A DNA stretch of 64,000 nucleotides. It comes from Avena insularis (lineage: Eukaryota > Streptophyta > Magnoliopsida > Poales > Poaceae). Shown piece after piece: positions 10,735 through 22,546 of this stretch (positions are counted from its first letter, which is position 1; each line of letters begins with the position of its first letter). The stretch is from positions 490,103 through 554,102 of the forward strand of contig JAJUPC010000222.1 of assembly GCA_023614405.1 (NCBI GenBank), read 5' to 3'. Both the position numbers and the translations under genes were made by a program. Below the pieces are notes generated by a model. That model was not told where the DNA came from and did not search any database. It was given only the letters and a program-made list of their open reading frames with translations.

Positions 10735-13700
10735 TGACATCTAGTGGATCAGTGTAGTTTATGAAAAGGACACACATATGCAACGACATCCAGTGGATCC
10801 ATGTGGTTTAGGAAAAGAACACACATATGCAATACATCTGGTGGATCGGTGTGGTTTATGAAAAGAACACACATGCAATGACATCTAGTGGATCCATGTG
10901 GTTTAGTTAAAGAACACACATATGCAATGACATCTAGTGGATCGGTGTAGTTTATGAAAAGAACACGCATATGCAATTACATTCCGTGGATCAGTGTGGT
11001 TTATAAAAAGAACACACATAAGCAATAACATCTAGTGGATTAGTGTGATTTATGAAAAGAACACAGATGCAATGACATCTAGTGGATCCGTGTAGTTTAT
11101 GAAAACAACACACATCTGCAATGACATCAAGTGGATTCATCTGGTTTAGGAAAATAACACACATATGCAATGACATCTAGTGGATAAGTGTGGTTTCTGA
11201 AAAGAACACACATGCAATGACATCAAGTGGATCCATGTGGTTTATGAAAAGAACACACATGAAATGACATCTAGTGGATCCATGTTGTTTAGGAAAATAA
11301 CACGCATATAAAAAGACATCCAATGGATCAGTGTGGTTTATGAAAAGAACACACATGCAATGACATCTAGTTGATCAGTGTGGTTTATGAAAAGAACACA
11401 CATATGCAATGACATCCAGTGGATCCATGTGGTTTAGGAAAAGAACACACATATGCAATGACATCTAATGGATCAGTGTGGTTGATGAAAAGAACACACA
11501 TGCATTTACATCTGGTGGATCCATGTGGTTTAGGAAAAGAACACACATATGCAATGACATCTAGTGGATTAGTGTGGTTTATGAAAAGAACACACATGCA
11601 ATGACATCAAGTGGATCAGTGTGGTTTAGGAAAAGAACACGCATATGCAATGACATGTAGTGTATTAGTGTGGTTTATGAAAAGAACACACATATGCAAT
11701 GACATATACTAGATCCATATGGTTTAGGAAAAGAACACACATATGCAATGACATCTACTGGATCGGTGTGGTTTATGAAAAGAACATACATATGCAATGA
11801 CATATAGTAGATCCATGTGGTTTAGGAAAAGAACACACATATGCAATGACATCTAGTGGATCAGTGTGGTTTATTAAAAGAACACACATGCAATGGCATC
11901 TAGTCAATCAGTGTGGTTGATGAAAAGAACACACATATGCAATAACATCCAGTGGATCAATGTAGCTTATGAAAAGAACACACATGCAATGACATCTAGT
12001 GGATCAGTGTGGTTTATTAATATAACACACATATGCAATGGCATCCAGTGGATCCATGTGGTTTAGGAAATGAACACACATATGCAGTGACATCTAGTGG
12101 ATCAGTGTGGTTTCTCAAAAGAACACACATGCAATGAGATCTAGTGGATCCATGTGGTTTATTAAAATAACACACATGTAATGACATCTAGTGGATCCAC
12201 GTGGTTTAGGAAAATAACACACATATGCAATGACATCCAATGGATCAGTGTGGTTCATGAAAAGAACACACATGCAATGACATCTAGTGGATCAGTGTGG
12301 TTTATGAAAAGAACACACATATGCAATGACATCTAGTGGATCCATGTGATTTAGGAAAAGAACACACATTGCAATATATCTAGTGGATCAGTGTGGTTTA
12401 TGAAAAGAACACACATGCAATGACATCTAGTGGATCCATGTGGTTTAGTTAAAGAACACACATATGCAATGACATCTAGTGGATCAGTGTGGTTTATGAA
12501 AAGAACAAACATGCAATTACATTCAGTGGATCAATGTGGTTTATAAAAAGAACACACATATGCAATAACATCCAGTGGATTAGTGTGGTTTATGAAAAGA
12601 ACACACATGAAATGACATCTAGTGGATCCGTGTGGTTTATGAAAACAACAAACATATGCAATGACATCCAGTGGATCCTTCTGGTTTAGGAAAAGAACAC
12701 ACATATGCAACGACATCTAGTGGATAAGTGTGGTTTCTGAAAAGAACACACATGCAATGACATCTAGTGGATCCATGTGGTTTATGAAAAGAACACACAT
12801 GCAATGACATCTAGTAGATCCATGTGGTTTAGGAAAATAACACACATATGCAATGACATCCAATGGATCAGTGTAGTTTATGAAAAAAAAAACATAAAAT
12901 GACATCTAGTGGATCAGTGTGGTTGATGAAAAGAACACACATGCAATTACATCTAGTGGATCCATGTGGTTTAGGAAAAGAACACACCTATCCAACGACA
13001 TATAGTGGATCCATATGGTTTAGGAAAAGAACACACATATGCAATGACATCTAGTGGATCAATGTGGTTTATGAAAAGAACACACATGAAATGACATCTA
13101 GTGGATCCATGTGGTTTAGGAAAAGAACACACATATGCAATGACATCTAGTGGATCAATGTGGTTTATGAAAAGGACATGCATGCAATGACATCTAGTCA
13201 ATCAGTGTGGTTTATGAAAAGAACAGACATATGCAATGACATCCAGTGGATCAGTGTGGTTTATGAAAAGAACACACATGCAATGACATGTAGTGGATCA
13301 GTATGGTTTATGAAAATAACACACATATGCAGTCACATCTAGTGGATCCATGTGGTTTAGGAAAAGAACATACATATGCAATGACATCTAGTGGATCAGT
13401 GTGGTTTCTTAAAAGAAAACACATGCAATGACATCTAGTTTATCCATGTGGTTTATGAAAAGAACACACATGAAATTACATCTAGTGTACCCATGTGGTT
13501 TAGGAAAATAACACACATATGCAATGATATTCAATGGACCAGTGTGGTTTATGAAAAGAACACACATGCAATGACATCTAGTGGATCAGTGTGGATTATG
13601 AAAATAACACATGTAAGAAATGACATCTAGTGGATCCATGTGGTTTAGGAAAAGAACACACATATGCAATGACATCTAGTGGATCAGTGTGGTTGATGAA

Positions 13701-15369
13701 AAGAACACACATGCAATTACATGAAGTGGATCCATGTGGTTTAGGAAAACAACACACATACGCAATGACATCTAGTGGATCAGTGTGGTTTATGAAAAGA
13801 ACACACATGCAATAACATCTAGTGGATCTGTGTGGTTTATGAAAAGAACACACATATGCAATGACATCCACTAGATCCATGTGGTTTTGGAAAGGAACAA
13901 ACAAATGCAATACATCTAGTGGATCAGTGTGGTTTATGAAAATAACGCACATGAAATGACATCTAGTGGATCCATGTGGTTTAGTTAAAGAACACACATA
14001 TGCAATGACATCTAGTGGATCAGTGTGGTTTATGAAAAGAACACACATATGCAATTACATTCTGTGGATTAGTGTGGTTTATAAAAAGAACACACATATG
14101 CAATAACAACCAGTGGATTAGTGTCGTTTATGAAAAGAACACAGATGCAATGACATCTAGTGGATCTGTGTGGTTTATGAATACAACACACATATACAAT
14201 GACATCTAGTGTATCCCTGTGGTTTAGGAAAAGAACACACATATGCAATGACATCTAGTGGATAAGTGTGGTTTCTGAAAAGAACACACATGCAATGACA
14301 TCTAGTGGATCCATGTGGTTTATGAAAAGAACACACATGCAATGACATCTAGTAGATCCATGTTGTTTAGGAAAATAACACACATATGCAATGACATCTA
14401 CTGGATCAGTGTAGTTTATGAAAAAAACACATGCAATGACATCTAGTGGATCAGTGTGGTTTATGAAAAGAACACACATATGCAATGACATCTAGTGGAT
14501 CCATGTGGTTTAGGAAAAGAACACACATATGCAATGACATCTAGTGGATCAGTGTGGTTTATGAAAAGAACACTCATATGCAATGACATCAACTGGATCC
14601 ATATGGATTAGGAAAAGAACACACATATGCAATGACATCTATTGGATTAGTGTGGTTTATGAAAAGAACACACATGAAATGACATCTAGTGGATTAGTGT
14701 CGTTTATGAAAAGAACACAGATGCAATGACATCTAGTGGATCTGTGTGGTTTATGAATACAACACACATATGCAATGCCATCTAGTTAATTAGTGTGGTT
14801 TATGAAAAGAACACATATATGTAATAACATCCAGTGGATCAGTGTGGTTTATGAAAAGAACACACATGCAATGACATCTGGTGGATCAGTGTGGTTTATG
14901 AATACAACACACATATGCAATGACATCCACTGGATCCATGTGGTTTAGGAAAAGAACACACATATGCAATGACATCTAGTGGATCAGTGTGGTTTCTGAA
15001 AAAAACACATGCAATGACATCTAGTGGATCCATGTGGTTTATGAAAATAACACACATGCAATGACATCTAGTGGATCCACGTGGTTTAGGAAAATAATAC
15101 ACATATGCAATGACATCCAATAGATTAGTGTGGTTTATGAAAAGAACACACATGCAATGACATCTAGTGGATCAGTGTGGTTTATGAAAAGAACACACAT
15201 ATGCAATGACATCTAGTGGATCCATGTGGTTTAGGAAAAGAACACACATATGCAATGACATCTAGTGGATCGGTGTGGTTGATGAAAAGAACACACATGC
15301 AATTACATCTAGTGGATCCATGTGGTTTAGGAAAAGAACACACATATGCAATGAGATCCAGTGGATCGG
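10735..15369. repeat. Satellite block 3
   Basis: About 97 monomers between the gypsy derivative and the Tekay-like element. It begins in phase with TGACATCTAGTGG. The first 1.8 kb and later parts are paralogous to block 1 (offset 10304). Variants include TTAGTTAAAG monomers (TTAGG body changed), CAATACATC shortened monomers and TCTCAAAAG bodies. The block ends in the phase AGTGGATCGG, where the 5' LTR begins; the 5 bases ATCGG would be the TSD, but the matching right copy is lost. Confidence 0.95.
11264..12534. repeat. Satellite segment paralogous to 960-2230
   Basis: Partner of 960-2230 at a constant offset of 10304 bp. Private differences are mainly substitutions, with a few losses (CACATTGCAATATATC here against CATACATATGCAATATATC there). 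No sign of either flanking retroelement is found inside the paralogous stretch. Confidence 0.75.
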
Positions 15370-16777
15370 TGTAGCATCTCATCTGTCTAACATTTGTAAT
15401 GCTACATGGTCTAATAATAAAATGCTACTTCCTACATATAATTGTTGCATCATAATTATATCATGCTCATGTCATCATGCCACCTTGCATTTGAGCACCA
15501 TATAAAACCCTTTTTTTTTGATCTTGTCTCATATGCATCTATTAATTGTATTTGCCTCTTGATACATTGCATTTGGTTCTTACTAAATCCTATTTGGCTT
15601 TTGATATATGTTAAATGCCCAAGTTGAGTTGAGGGAATATCTTTTACTTCCCATTCCATCTACTAACATGCCATACACCTCTCCTTTGATATCATCTATT
15701 TTTCCACCATATACATGTATGTGGCCTTTTGTTGTTAGTATTTAAAACTAGGCCACATATATTTGTATGGATCCAATCTACCTATCTCATACACTCAGAC
15801 ACATGTGATATGTTTCACCATCTTAATACATCATGCATGCATGGATGTAATCTTGCATGTCTCATGCAAATAAAACCCTCCACCTTCCCTTTTACCTCAA
15901 TCTTTTATTTTGGGTGTGGTGTCCATTCTACCTTTCCTCTCCATCTCCTTCTATTCAATCCTAGTGCTTGTCTCTCTCAAATATTCATATGTGCACGTGG
16001 CATACCTTTTATTCAAATCTAGTTCTACATGCAATATTAGCCCTAATCACATGTGATATCAATGCCACTAGTGACCTCTCTTTTATTCAAATTCTTTTGC
16101 ACTAGTTTGTTTGTTCAAATTTTTGATCAAATCCTATATCTACACTCCATCTACCAAGTTTTCCTAGCTAATCTAGCTATCTAAATAAAGACTCCATCTC
16201 TAATATTTATTTAATTTTGTCTCTTGATCTCTGTCTAAATCTTTGACACTAAATCCGTCTAAAGTTTTGTCTAAAACTAGTCCCATCTAGTCTAGTTTGG
16301 ACTATATCAAAACTCTAATCCCCTTCTTCTTTATACACATACACACCTTACTAAAATCCTAACTGTGTATGTACCTCACATACGTGTACAAGCTAATATC
16401 TCTTCTCTCTCCAACCGAGCTATTTTTCCTAGCTAGCTAACCGATCGATCGATTAGCCCCAGACGCAAACACCTACATCATCTCTGAACCCAACCCTCCC
16501 GATCAACAGGTTCAGACCCAACTCGGCTAAACCCAGACCCAGTATCTCCCCTCTCCTGTTGTCCCTGCACCAGACCGCTGCTCGCGCGCCTCTCCCTCTC
16601 TTTCTCTCGGTCGAACCAAACCAGTTGGCCGGGTCCTGTTTCTCTTCCTGGACGCAGAACGTGAGCGAGCAGCCAGCCGAGCGCCTGCCTCCTCTCCTCC
16701 TCTCCTCTGCATAAAGCAGCCGCCAGTAAAGCAGCGCCCCATCGCACCCACTCCTCTCCACCTTCCCCTCTCAGCAA

Positions 16778-16820
16778 AACCCTAGCCGCCGCCATGGCTC
16801 TGCCGCCGATGTCGCCGTAG
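16778..16820 (+). other. Gene-like leader element: telo-box plus 8-codon uORF
   Basis: AACCCTAG (16778-16785), the telo-box typical of plant ribosomal and translation gene leaders, is followed by GCCGCCGCC and an ATGG in good context at 16794. The ATG opens a frame of only 8 codons (MALPPMSP) closed by TAG at 16818-16820. The 3' LTR holds the same uORF at 26990, with the context changed to GCCGACATGG. Whether it is translated is unknown. Confidence 0.5.
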
Positions 16821-16946
16821 GCGCCGTGTCCCGGCCATCCTCCAGGAGCCCGAGGACCTTCTTGATCTCCAGGACGCAAAGGTCGACGCCCCGGAGTACC
16901 ATCACCCCGACGCCCGCGTCTCGCCGTCCTAGCGCACCCGCGCACG

Positions 16947-16955
16947 CAAGGTGAG
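16947..16955 (+). promoter_or_regulatory. Consensus 5' splice donor CAAG|GTGAG in the LTR
   Basis: CAAG/GTGAG with the junction at 16950/16951, at the end of the GC-rich leader. It is retained in the 3' LTR near 27146. The nearest persuasive acceptor is CCCAG at 21043-21047, one base before the gag ATG, with a T-rich upstream stretch. An intron 16951-21047 would delete the primer-binding site from the spliced RNA. This is an inference from motifs only. Confidence 0.35.
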
Positions 16956-19900
16956 CCTCACCTCCCCTCGATCTGCCCCGCTCCCCTCTATCCTCTTCGT
17001 GCACCACCACCGCCCTCCCGCCTCGCGCCGCCGTCCCACGCACGTCCAGCAAGCCCCGCTCGCCGCGCGGCCCCGCCAGCATCTGCCGCGCATGCCAGGC
17101 ACATCAGACGTTCCCCGCACCCGCGCGTGCAGGACAGCTGCTCGCCGCGCACGGCAACAGCAGAGCGCCCGTGCGACCCCTATTCTTCACACGCTCTCCT
17201 CGCGCCTAGAGCACCTCAGCCAAAGATATTTCCATAGTTGCACGGACCTTTGTCCCCTCTCTCCGCAGAATCAAACCGCGCCAAAAACCACCCAGTAAAT
17301 CTCTCGCAATCTTTCGACAAAATTCGGCATATATCACTGTAAATCTGTCGGAGTTCAATTTTAGTTAACACCTGTTTTGCTCCATGTTCACTGCAAGATC
17401 TTGGTCGCTGCAACCTTCCTCCGGGGAAACTTGTAACACGAAAGTTGTAGAAAAGACAACCTTCTCCAACTTTTCTTTTTGCGGTATCTTCAAATTCCCA
17501 GCGGATGGCTCCCCATCTTCATCCAAAGTCGGTCGCCCTTCACGGTTTCCTGTCAGCGAGATTCAGATAAGTTCCGTCAGTTTGCACCCAGCTAGTTTCC
17601 CTCGGTTCAGCAAAGATTCTCGAGAGCTACAGGCCTCCGTTGGGAAAACTTTGTACACGGTAGTTGTAGAGCTGAGTGAGATCTCCAACTTTCGTTTTTA
17701 CGGATATGTCAACTTTGACCTCATTTGGTCTCTATCTTCCTCGCAAAATCGTATCAGCTAGCCGCGGAAATCAACTCGAATTCAGTTTCGTCAGTAATAA
17801 CAACAAGGCAGCCAGGACGGTTTTGTAAAAAGCCCCCTGGCCTTTTTGTAGCCTCAACCGCACTCCTCCTCTTTGCCACTTGTCACACCCACAAGCTCCT
17901 GCCACGTCAGCACACAGTCAGCACAATGGCCCCGCGTCTCTGTGACTGTGGGTAGAGTGCCCCAGGGTAACAAATGTTCCCGCCAACTTTTTCAAAAATA
18001 ATAAAATTTCAGAAATGTTTAATATGATTTTAAATCCAGAAATTAATAACTTTTTATTGATAAATCCAAATTATACAAATGATATATGTTTTTGAATCAG
18101 AAAAATGTGAGGAATTCAAATTTTCCATCCAAAATAATGTTTGACTAATTTAAATTTTCGAAATTGTTTAATTGCAATAAAAATGCCTTTTCTTAATTAA
18201 TTAATATTTTAATTCTATAACTCCGAATTTGACAAATAATATGTCTAAATCGATCAGCACGACGAGCCCGTTCTGTTTATGCATTCCATGATATGAATTG
18301 AAGCATGCATCATGTCATTATTAAAAATCAGAACTATTGATGGCAATAAAACTTGACCAAATAATTAATAAAATGATTTATTCTTGTCCCCACACCTCAC
18401 CTTGCCATGCTACATTATTGCCATGTAATTTGTGCATCATTCATCATGGCATGCTTGTTTGCTTGTCGCATTTTATTTATATGCTTGTGCACTTTATTTA
18501 TGTTGGCCCTTGTTTGTTTGGTTCTTCTTTCGAATGATCAAAGGTGGGAATTACCAGGAATCCTAGGAGTACTACCCAGATCCATCCCTCGCTTCAACTG
18601 AGCTGCCAGGCAAGCACTACCACATGCTTGCATACATAGAGTACCTATTGCCTCTATCTTATTCTTGCATCATTGAGTCGCGAATGCATTAAATTGAATC
18701 CCAAGTACTACATAGCATATACTTTAGACCCCACCGAGCTTGTTCCTCCATCCCATGAGCCCTTACTACAAGAGTTGTTTGAGCCATGCGAGTCGTAGAA
18801 CAGCATGTGTAGGGTATGTGAGTGTCTGATGGATAACGAGGTACCTAAACAACTTAACCTGAGTAGTAATGGGATAACTAATGAAAGAGGCACTGGGCAA
18901 TATCTCATTATTTGTTTTTATGTCCACTTGTGTCCCATAGGACCCCAGTACTTGATACATGTTCCTTGACTATCGCACTATCCGCATATGGGACCATGAA
19001 TCCCATAGCGAGGTCGATTCATTTCTTATTTCTTGGGGCCACAAAGTAGTTTGGGGCTTTATTACTATCTGTACCTATGCCATGTTTCTTGCTTTATTTA
19101 AGATTGTGCGTGGAGCACTATCTTTATTTTGGATCGTGGAATGTTTTCGTATCGACAAGCCAGTCACACTTCGGGTCGGTCGTTTCTGACCATTGACATA
19201 AACCTTGGGTCCGTCTTGGAGCCGGCCAACTTCGTTGCGGGTAGCTTAATGGGGTGGCCCCCTGAAATATTTTATGAATCCTGTGAATGCTTTGTCGTGA
19301 AAGCCTCATTGGGTTTTGATTTGGTTTTTCCGAGGTTGATCGTGTGTGTGTTGCTATTTGTGCACCCCTGCAGGGTAAATCTTTCTGAAAGCCGTGTCCG
19401 CGGTTATGGACGACTTGGAGCACAGTTTCTCGATCATAGAAAAATATAACTAAAGTACCGTCTTTAATTTGACTAAATATCTGACTAGTAAATAGTGCAA
19501 TATTCATGGAATGATTAATAAAACTGCCAACGGATGGGTTGTTCGTCCGCTTTCGTTGGTGTTTAGAAGGAGGATGGATCACATTTTATACTGCTATAAC
19601 TGTTGTTTCTAATTAACGGGCATCCATCTATCATTGGTTAGGCGGATGGTTAGCAAGTATCTATAGACTTGTTAGTTATTATCTTTTCGCAATTCGTCAC
19701 CCTGTGTTATGTCCCTTTAGAGGCATAAAGACTTGCTGAGTACCCCTAGGGTCTCACACGATAAATTGTTTGATTCAGATGAGCAGGTGTATTTGCAAGA
19801 TAGATACTGGGTGGAGAAGACAGATGATGTTGGCAACGATCACTCGGTGTAGAGATTCCGGGGATGGCGTGAGATCTGTGGGCGGGATGTGCTTACTTAT

Positions 19901-20294
19901 GTGGCATCTTATGCCGATTTGCTTCTTGTCCGTACTCGGATCTTGTTTCTCGCTTCTGCTTGATACTATGTTGCTTGATGTATGAGGAGCTATCCTACAC
20001 TATTATCTCTATCTAGGATATTTGGATCTTGCCGTATGATGTTGCAATATTTCTATTTCTTTTAGATGGTATGGCTCTGAGAACTATTGTAAGGTAGCTT
20101 GCATACATACTCACTTGTGTATGTATTTGATCTCTTCGCATATTGCCTACGTCGCTCGCTCTTGTCCTGATGTCTTGGAAGTGGTTAGAGGCCGACGCCT
20201 ACACGCAGGGTGGCCCTGGACCCCATTGCTACTTTAACCACTTTTGGTTCATCCAGGCTTGAACTTAGAGCGTAGGGTCCGAGGTTGTTACAAT

Positions 20295-20307
20295 TGGTAT
20301 CAGAGCC
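20295..20307 (+). other. Primer-binding site, initiator-Met tRNA
   Basis: TGGTATCAGAGCC, two bases after the LTR end CA, is complementary to the 3' end of plant initiator methionine tRNA, the usual primer of chromoviruses and many other plant LTR elements. It fixes the end of the 5' LTR at 20292. Confidence 0.93.
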
Positions 20308-21048
20308 ATCCCGCCCTTTAGGGTCTCAGCCAAATGGTTGTTGTCAGTCTAGTAAATATTTTTGGTAGCTATTTATACTAGGGAAAAACAAAACGCGAGA
20401 GTAGGACTGCTTCCACTTTTCTTGTTACCCACCCACCCTTTTCTGGTAAGGAAGTGTAACGTTTTCAATCCTCTTCTAAAATTCAAACTAGGATTCACGT
20501 GTTCGGGGTTCCATAGTACCATAGGTTGTGTGAGTGTGTGTGTGTGTAATTCCTTGTCTATCTGTTGCATCCAACTTGTTGTCGCTATCTGCCTTGTGGT
20601 TATCAACTGTTGGTACATTCCATACCGACAGGCTTTTGCAAACTAACGCGATCTGTCTTACTCTGTGTTATCCGACGCTATCTTGTTGGGGTGTTTGTTT
20701 TCCATAGTTGCTAATCTTTAGGTTCATCTTAAGAAGGAAGAGAGTTGGGATATGTGTTTTACTTATTCATGTGCGGAGTAATGATTTGAGTGTGGGATGG
20801 AGTCGCGGCCATACCACTACTTTTATCATTCGCTCTTGTATATTGAATTGGTAGAATTACTAATCTTGATCCTTGTTCAGTCATGTGTGATATGCTTAAT
20901 ATCTTCTAGGTGCTTTGAACTTTGTTGATATTTTAATATCATCTTAGTAATTTGTATCCTTAATCTTGGTTAATTCCATTTTGGTACTATTTTGGATTAT
21001 TATTATTATCCATTATGGTACTGACTTGAGTTTTATATTAATCCCAGG
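20308..21048 (+). other. Untranslated leader between PBS and gag
   Basis: 741 bp without a supportable coding region. It contains a (GT)n-like run near 20529-20547 and an AT-rich stretch with ATTATTATTATT near 20995-21010. It ends TTAATCCCAGG directly before the gag ATG. Confidence 0.7.
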
Positions 21049-22117
21049 ATGACACCACCACGCCGCACTGAGGAGGACATACCACCTGAACTGGGGGCTG
21101 CGTTGGCAAGTATTGCTAATGCCTTGGGAGCAATGCAATGAGAACAAAGAACGCTTTGAAGAAAGCGTGAGGAGGAATGAGTTTGTCCGCTACCTCCACC
21201 TCCCAAGCGAGGAGACATCAAGGGTTTTCAAGTTCAACCAGCGCCACTTTGAGGTGTCTCGATCACCATTGACGCCGATGATTGGCTGCGTGAGATGTCA
21301 AGGTTACTGATGACTGCTGATGTTCCTGAGCAAGAATGGGTAAAATGTGCCACTCACCTTCTGAAGGGAGACGCAGCTCTATGGTGGGAGAATTACCTGA
21401 AGGCAAACCACTCTGGTTTTCAGCCTACTTGGGAGCAGTTCACTAGGGCTTTCAAAGAGCAATATCTGTCAAAAATTGTCATGGAAAGGATGAAGGAAGT
21501 GTTTCTCAACCTCAAGCAGGGCAATGACAATGTTAATACCTATATCAGAAACTTCATGAATCTTTCTCGGTATGGTGGCGATGATATCTCTGATGACAAG
21601 AAGAAGCAAAAGAGGTTTAGGCAAGGGCTCAATGCATCTATCAAATATGCAATCACTCATGCAAGGCCGGGGTCTTTTCTGGAACTCCAACATACAGCTC
21701 TGCAGGAAGAAGCTAGTAGGCAAGTGTTCGAGGAGTCCAAGAAACACAGTCGTGACCAACAAGCTCTTGACTATGACTCCTTCTAAGCGCGCGTGTGGGT
21801 TCCCTAATACCGCACCGCCACTCCGGCTCCACCAAGACCTTCAAGCTACGCCAAGGCCACCAAACTCCTTCACCGCGGCTCCTAGGGGCTACAACCACAA
21901 CTACCTGAGCGCTGGCGGAGTCCCCAGCTATCTTCCACGCCCACCAGTGCTTGTTACACTTGTGGGAACACTGGCATCAACACCGAGTTGTCCCATGAAC
22001 AACAAAGCTCTTCCTCCACCACCTCCAAGACCTACAGACAAGTTCTTCTATGGTTCGTGCACCTCCACCTGGGCTCTCAACATCAACACCAAGCCCGGTC
22101 CACATTGCTCGTGCTAA
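21049..22117 (+). pseudogene. gag of the Tekay-like element (frameshifted)
   Basis: The ATG at 21049 begins MTPPRRTEEDIPPELG, a typical start for this gag class. The frame closes at TGA 21139-21141, continues in the +1 frame to about 21265, and then returns to the first frame until 21786. The best preserved part is the capsid-like domain at about 21265-21750 (motifs DDWLREMSRLL, LLKGDAALWWENY, FKEQYL, FLNLKQGNDNV, YARPG-like ARPGSFLEL), 21295-21786 being an open frame of 163 codons. Past 21786 the reading shifts again; a proline-rich linker and a decayed zinc knuckle (TCGNTG near 21955) lie at 21800-22100. Gag would form the virus-like particle and package RNA. This copy cannot make it intact. 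Confidence 0.85.
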
Positions 22118-22157
22118 CTGTGTCAACGTTGCTCAAGTGAGCATGCACTGAGTTGTG

Positions 22158-22460
22158 ATGGGTATGCTTCCGTTAACTCGGCCTGCACGAGTTTTGTTTG
22201 ATTCTGGTGCATCGCATTCTTTTGTTTCTCACAAGTTTGCAAATGAGCATGAGCTAATTATAGACCAACTGGATAAAAAGTTAATGGTTCTTTCTCCTAG
22301 GGCAAGAATGTTATCTACCAAGATCAGTCATGGCAATCAAATTCTAATTGGCGGTTCTTCATTTCTGGCTTCCTTAATCATTCTTGGCAACTCTGACATT
22401 GATGTCATCTTGGGCATGGATTGGTTAACGGCAAATGCAGCTGTGATTGATTGTCTTTGA
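22158..22460 (+). pseudogene. Retropepsin-like protease domain
   Basis: About 100 residues with LFDSGASHSFVS carrying the catalytic D-S-G-A triad near residue 16, and the terminal VILGMDWL motif near residue 85. This is the aspartic protease that would process Gag-Pol. The frame stops at TGA 22458-22460, where homologous elements continue into the RT, so a frameshift separates protease from RT. 22461-22546 is a short decayed linker. The ATG at 22158 is only the first available methionine; in an intact element this domain is part of a fused polyprotein. Confidence 0.85.
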
Positions 22461-22546
22461 ACGCTTCGGTTTCTCTGAAAATTCACAAGGCCATATAGTC
22501 TATTCTCCAAGTCCGACTCGCAATTCAGCTTTTCGTTGGCTCACGA

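Larger units (their letters stand above)
15370..20292 (+). repeat. 5' LTR (4923 bp)
   Basis: Begins TGTAGCATC and ends GTTGTTACA, two bases before the primer site. Composition changes along it. 15370-16440 is AT-rich (U3-like, with TATAAAA at 15501-15507). 16440-17220 is strongly GC-rich and leader-like, with a telo-box AAACCCTAG, a short uORF and a consensus splice donor. 17220-17960 is mixed. 17960-18540 is very AT-rich. 18540-20292 is mixed. Compared with the 3' LTR it lacks 56 bp (present at 26581-26636) and has an extra 84 bp (17252-17335). No host gene was recognised. The open frames of 60-155 codons on both strands in the GC-rich part have no conserved domain. Confidence 0.92.

Noticed and set aside
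15501..15507. TATAAAA near the start of the 5' LTR as its promoter
   Set aside because: It is only about 130 bp from the LTR start and nearly 1 kb upstream of the leader-like block; in AT-rich DNA such a match is expected by chance. Left as a remark, not a feature.
16453..17120. Overlapping 60-155 codon reverse frames in the GC-rich part of the 5' LTR (and 26680-27348 in the 3' LTR)
   Set aside because: Arginine/glycine-rich frames typical of high-GC shadow translation. They differ between the two LTRs and carry no domain.
20295..20307. A tRNA gene at the primer-binding site
   Set aside because: Only the 13-base complement to the tRNA 3' end is present, with no cloverleaf; it is a primer-binding site.
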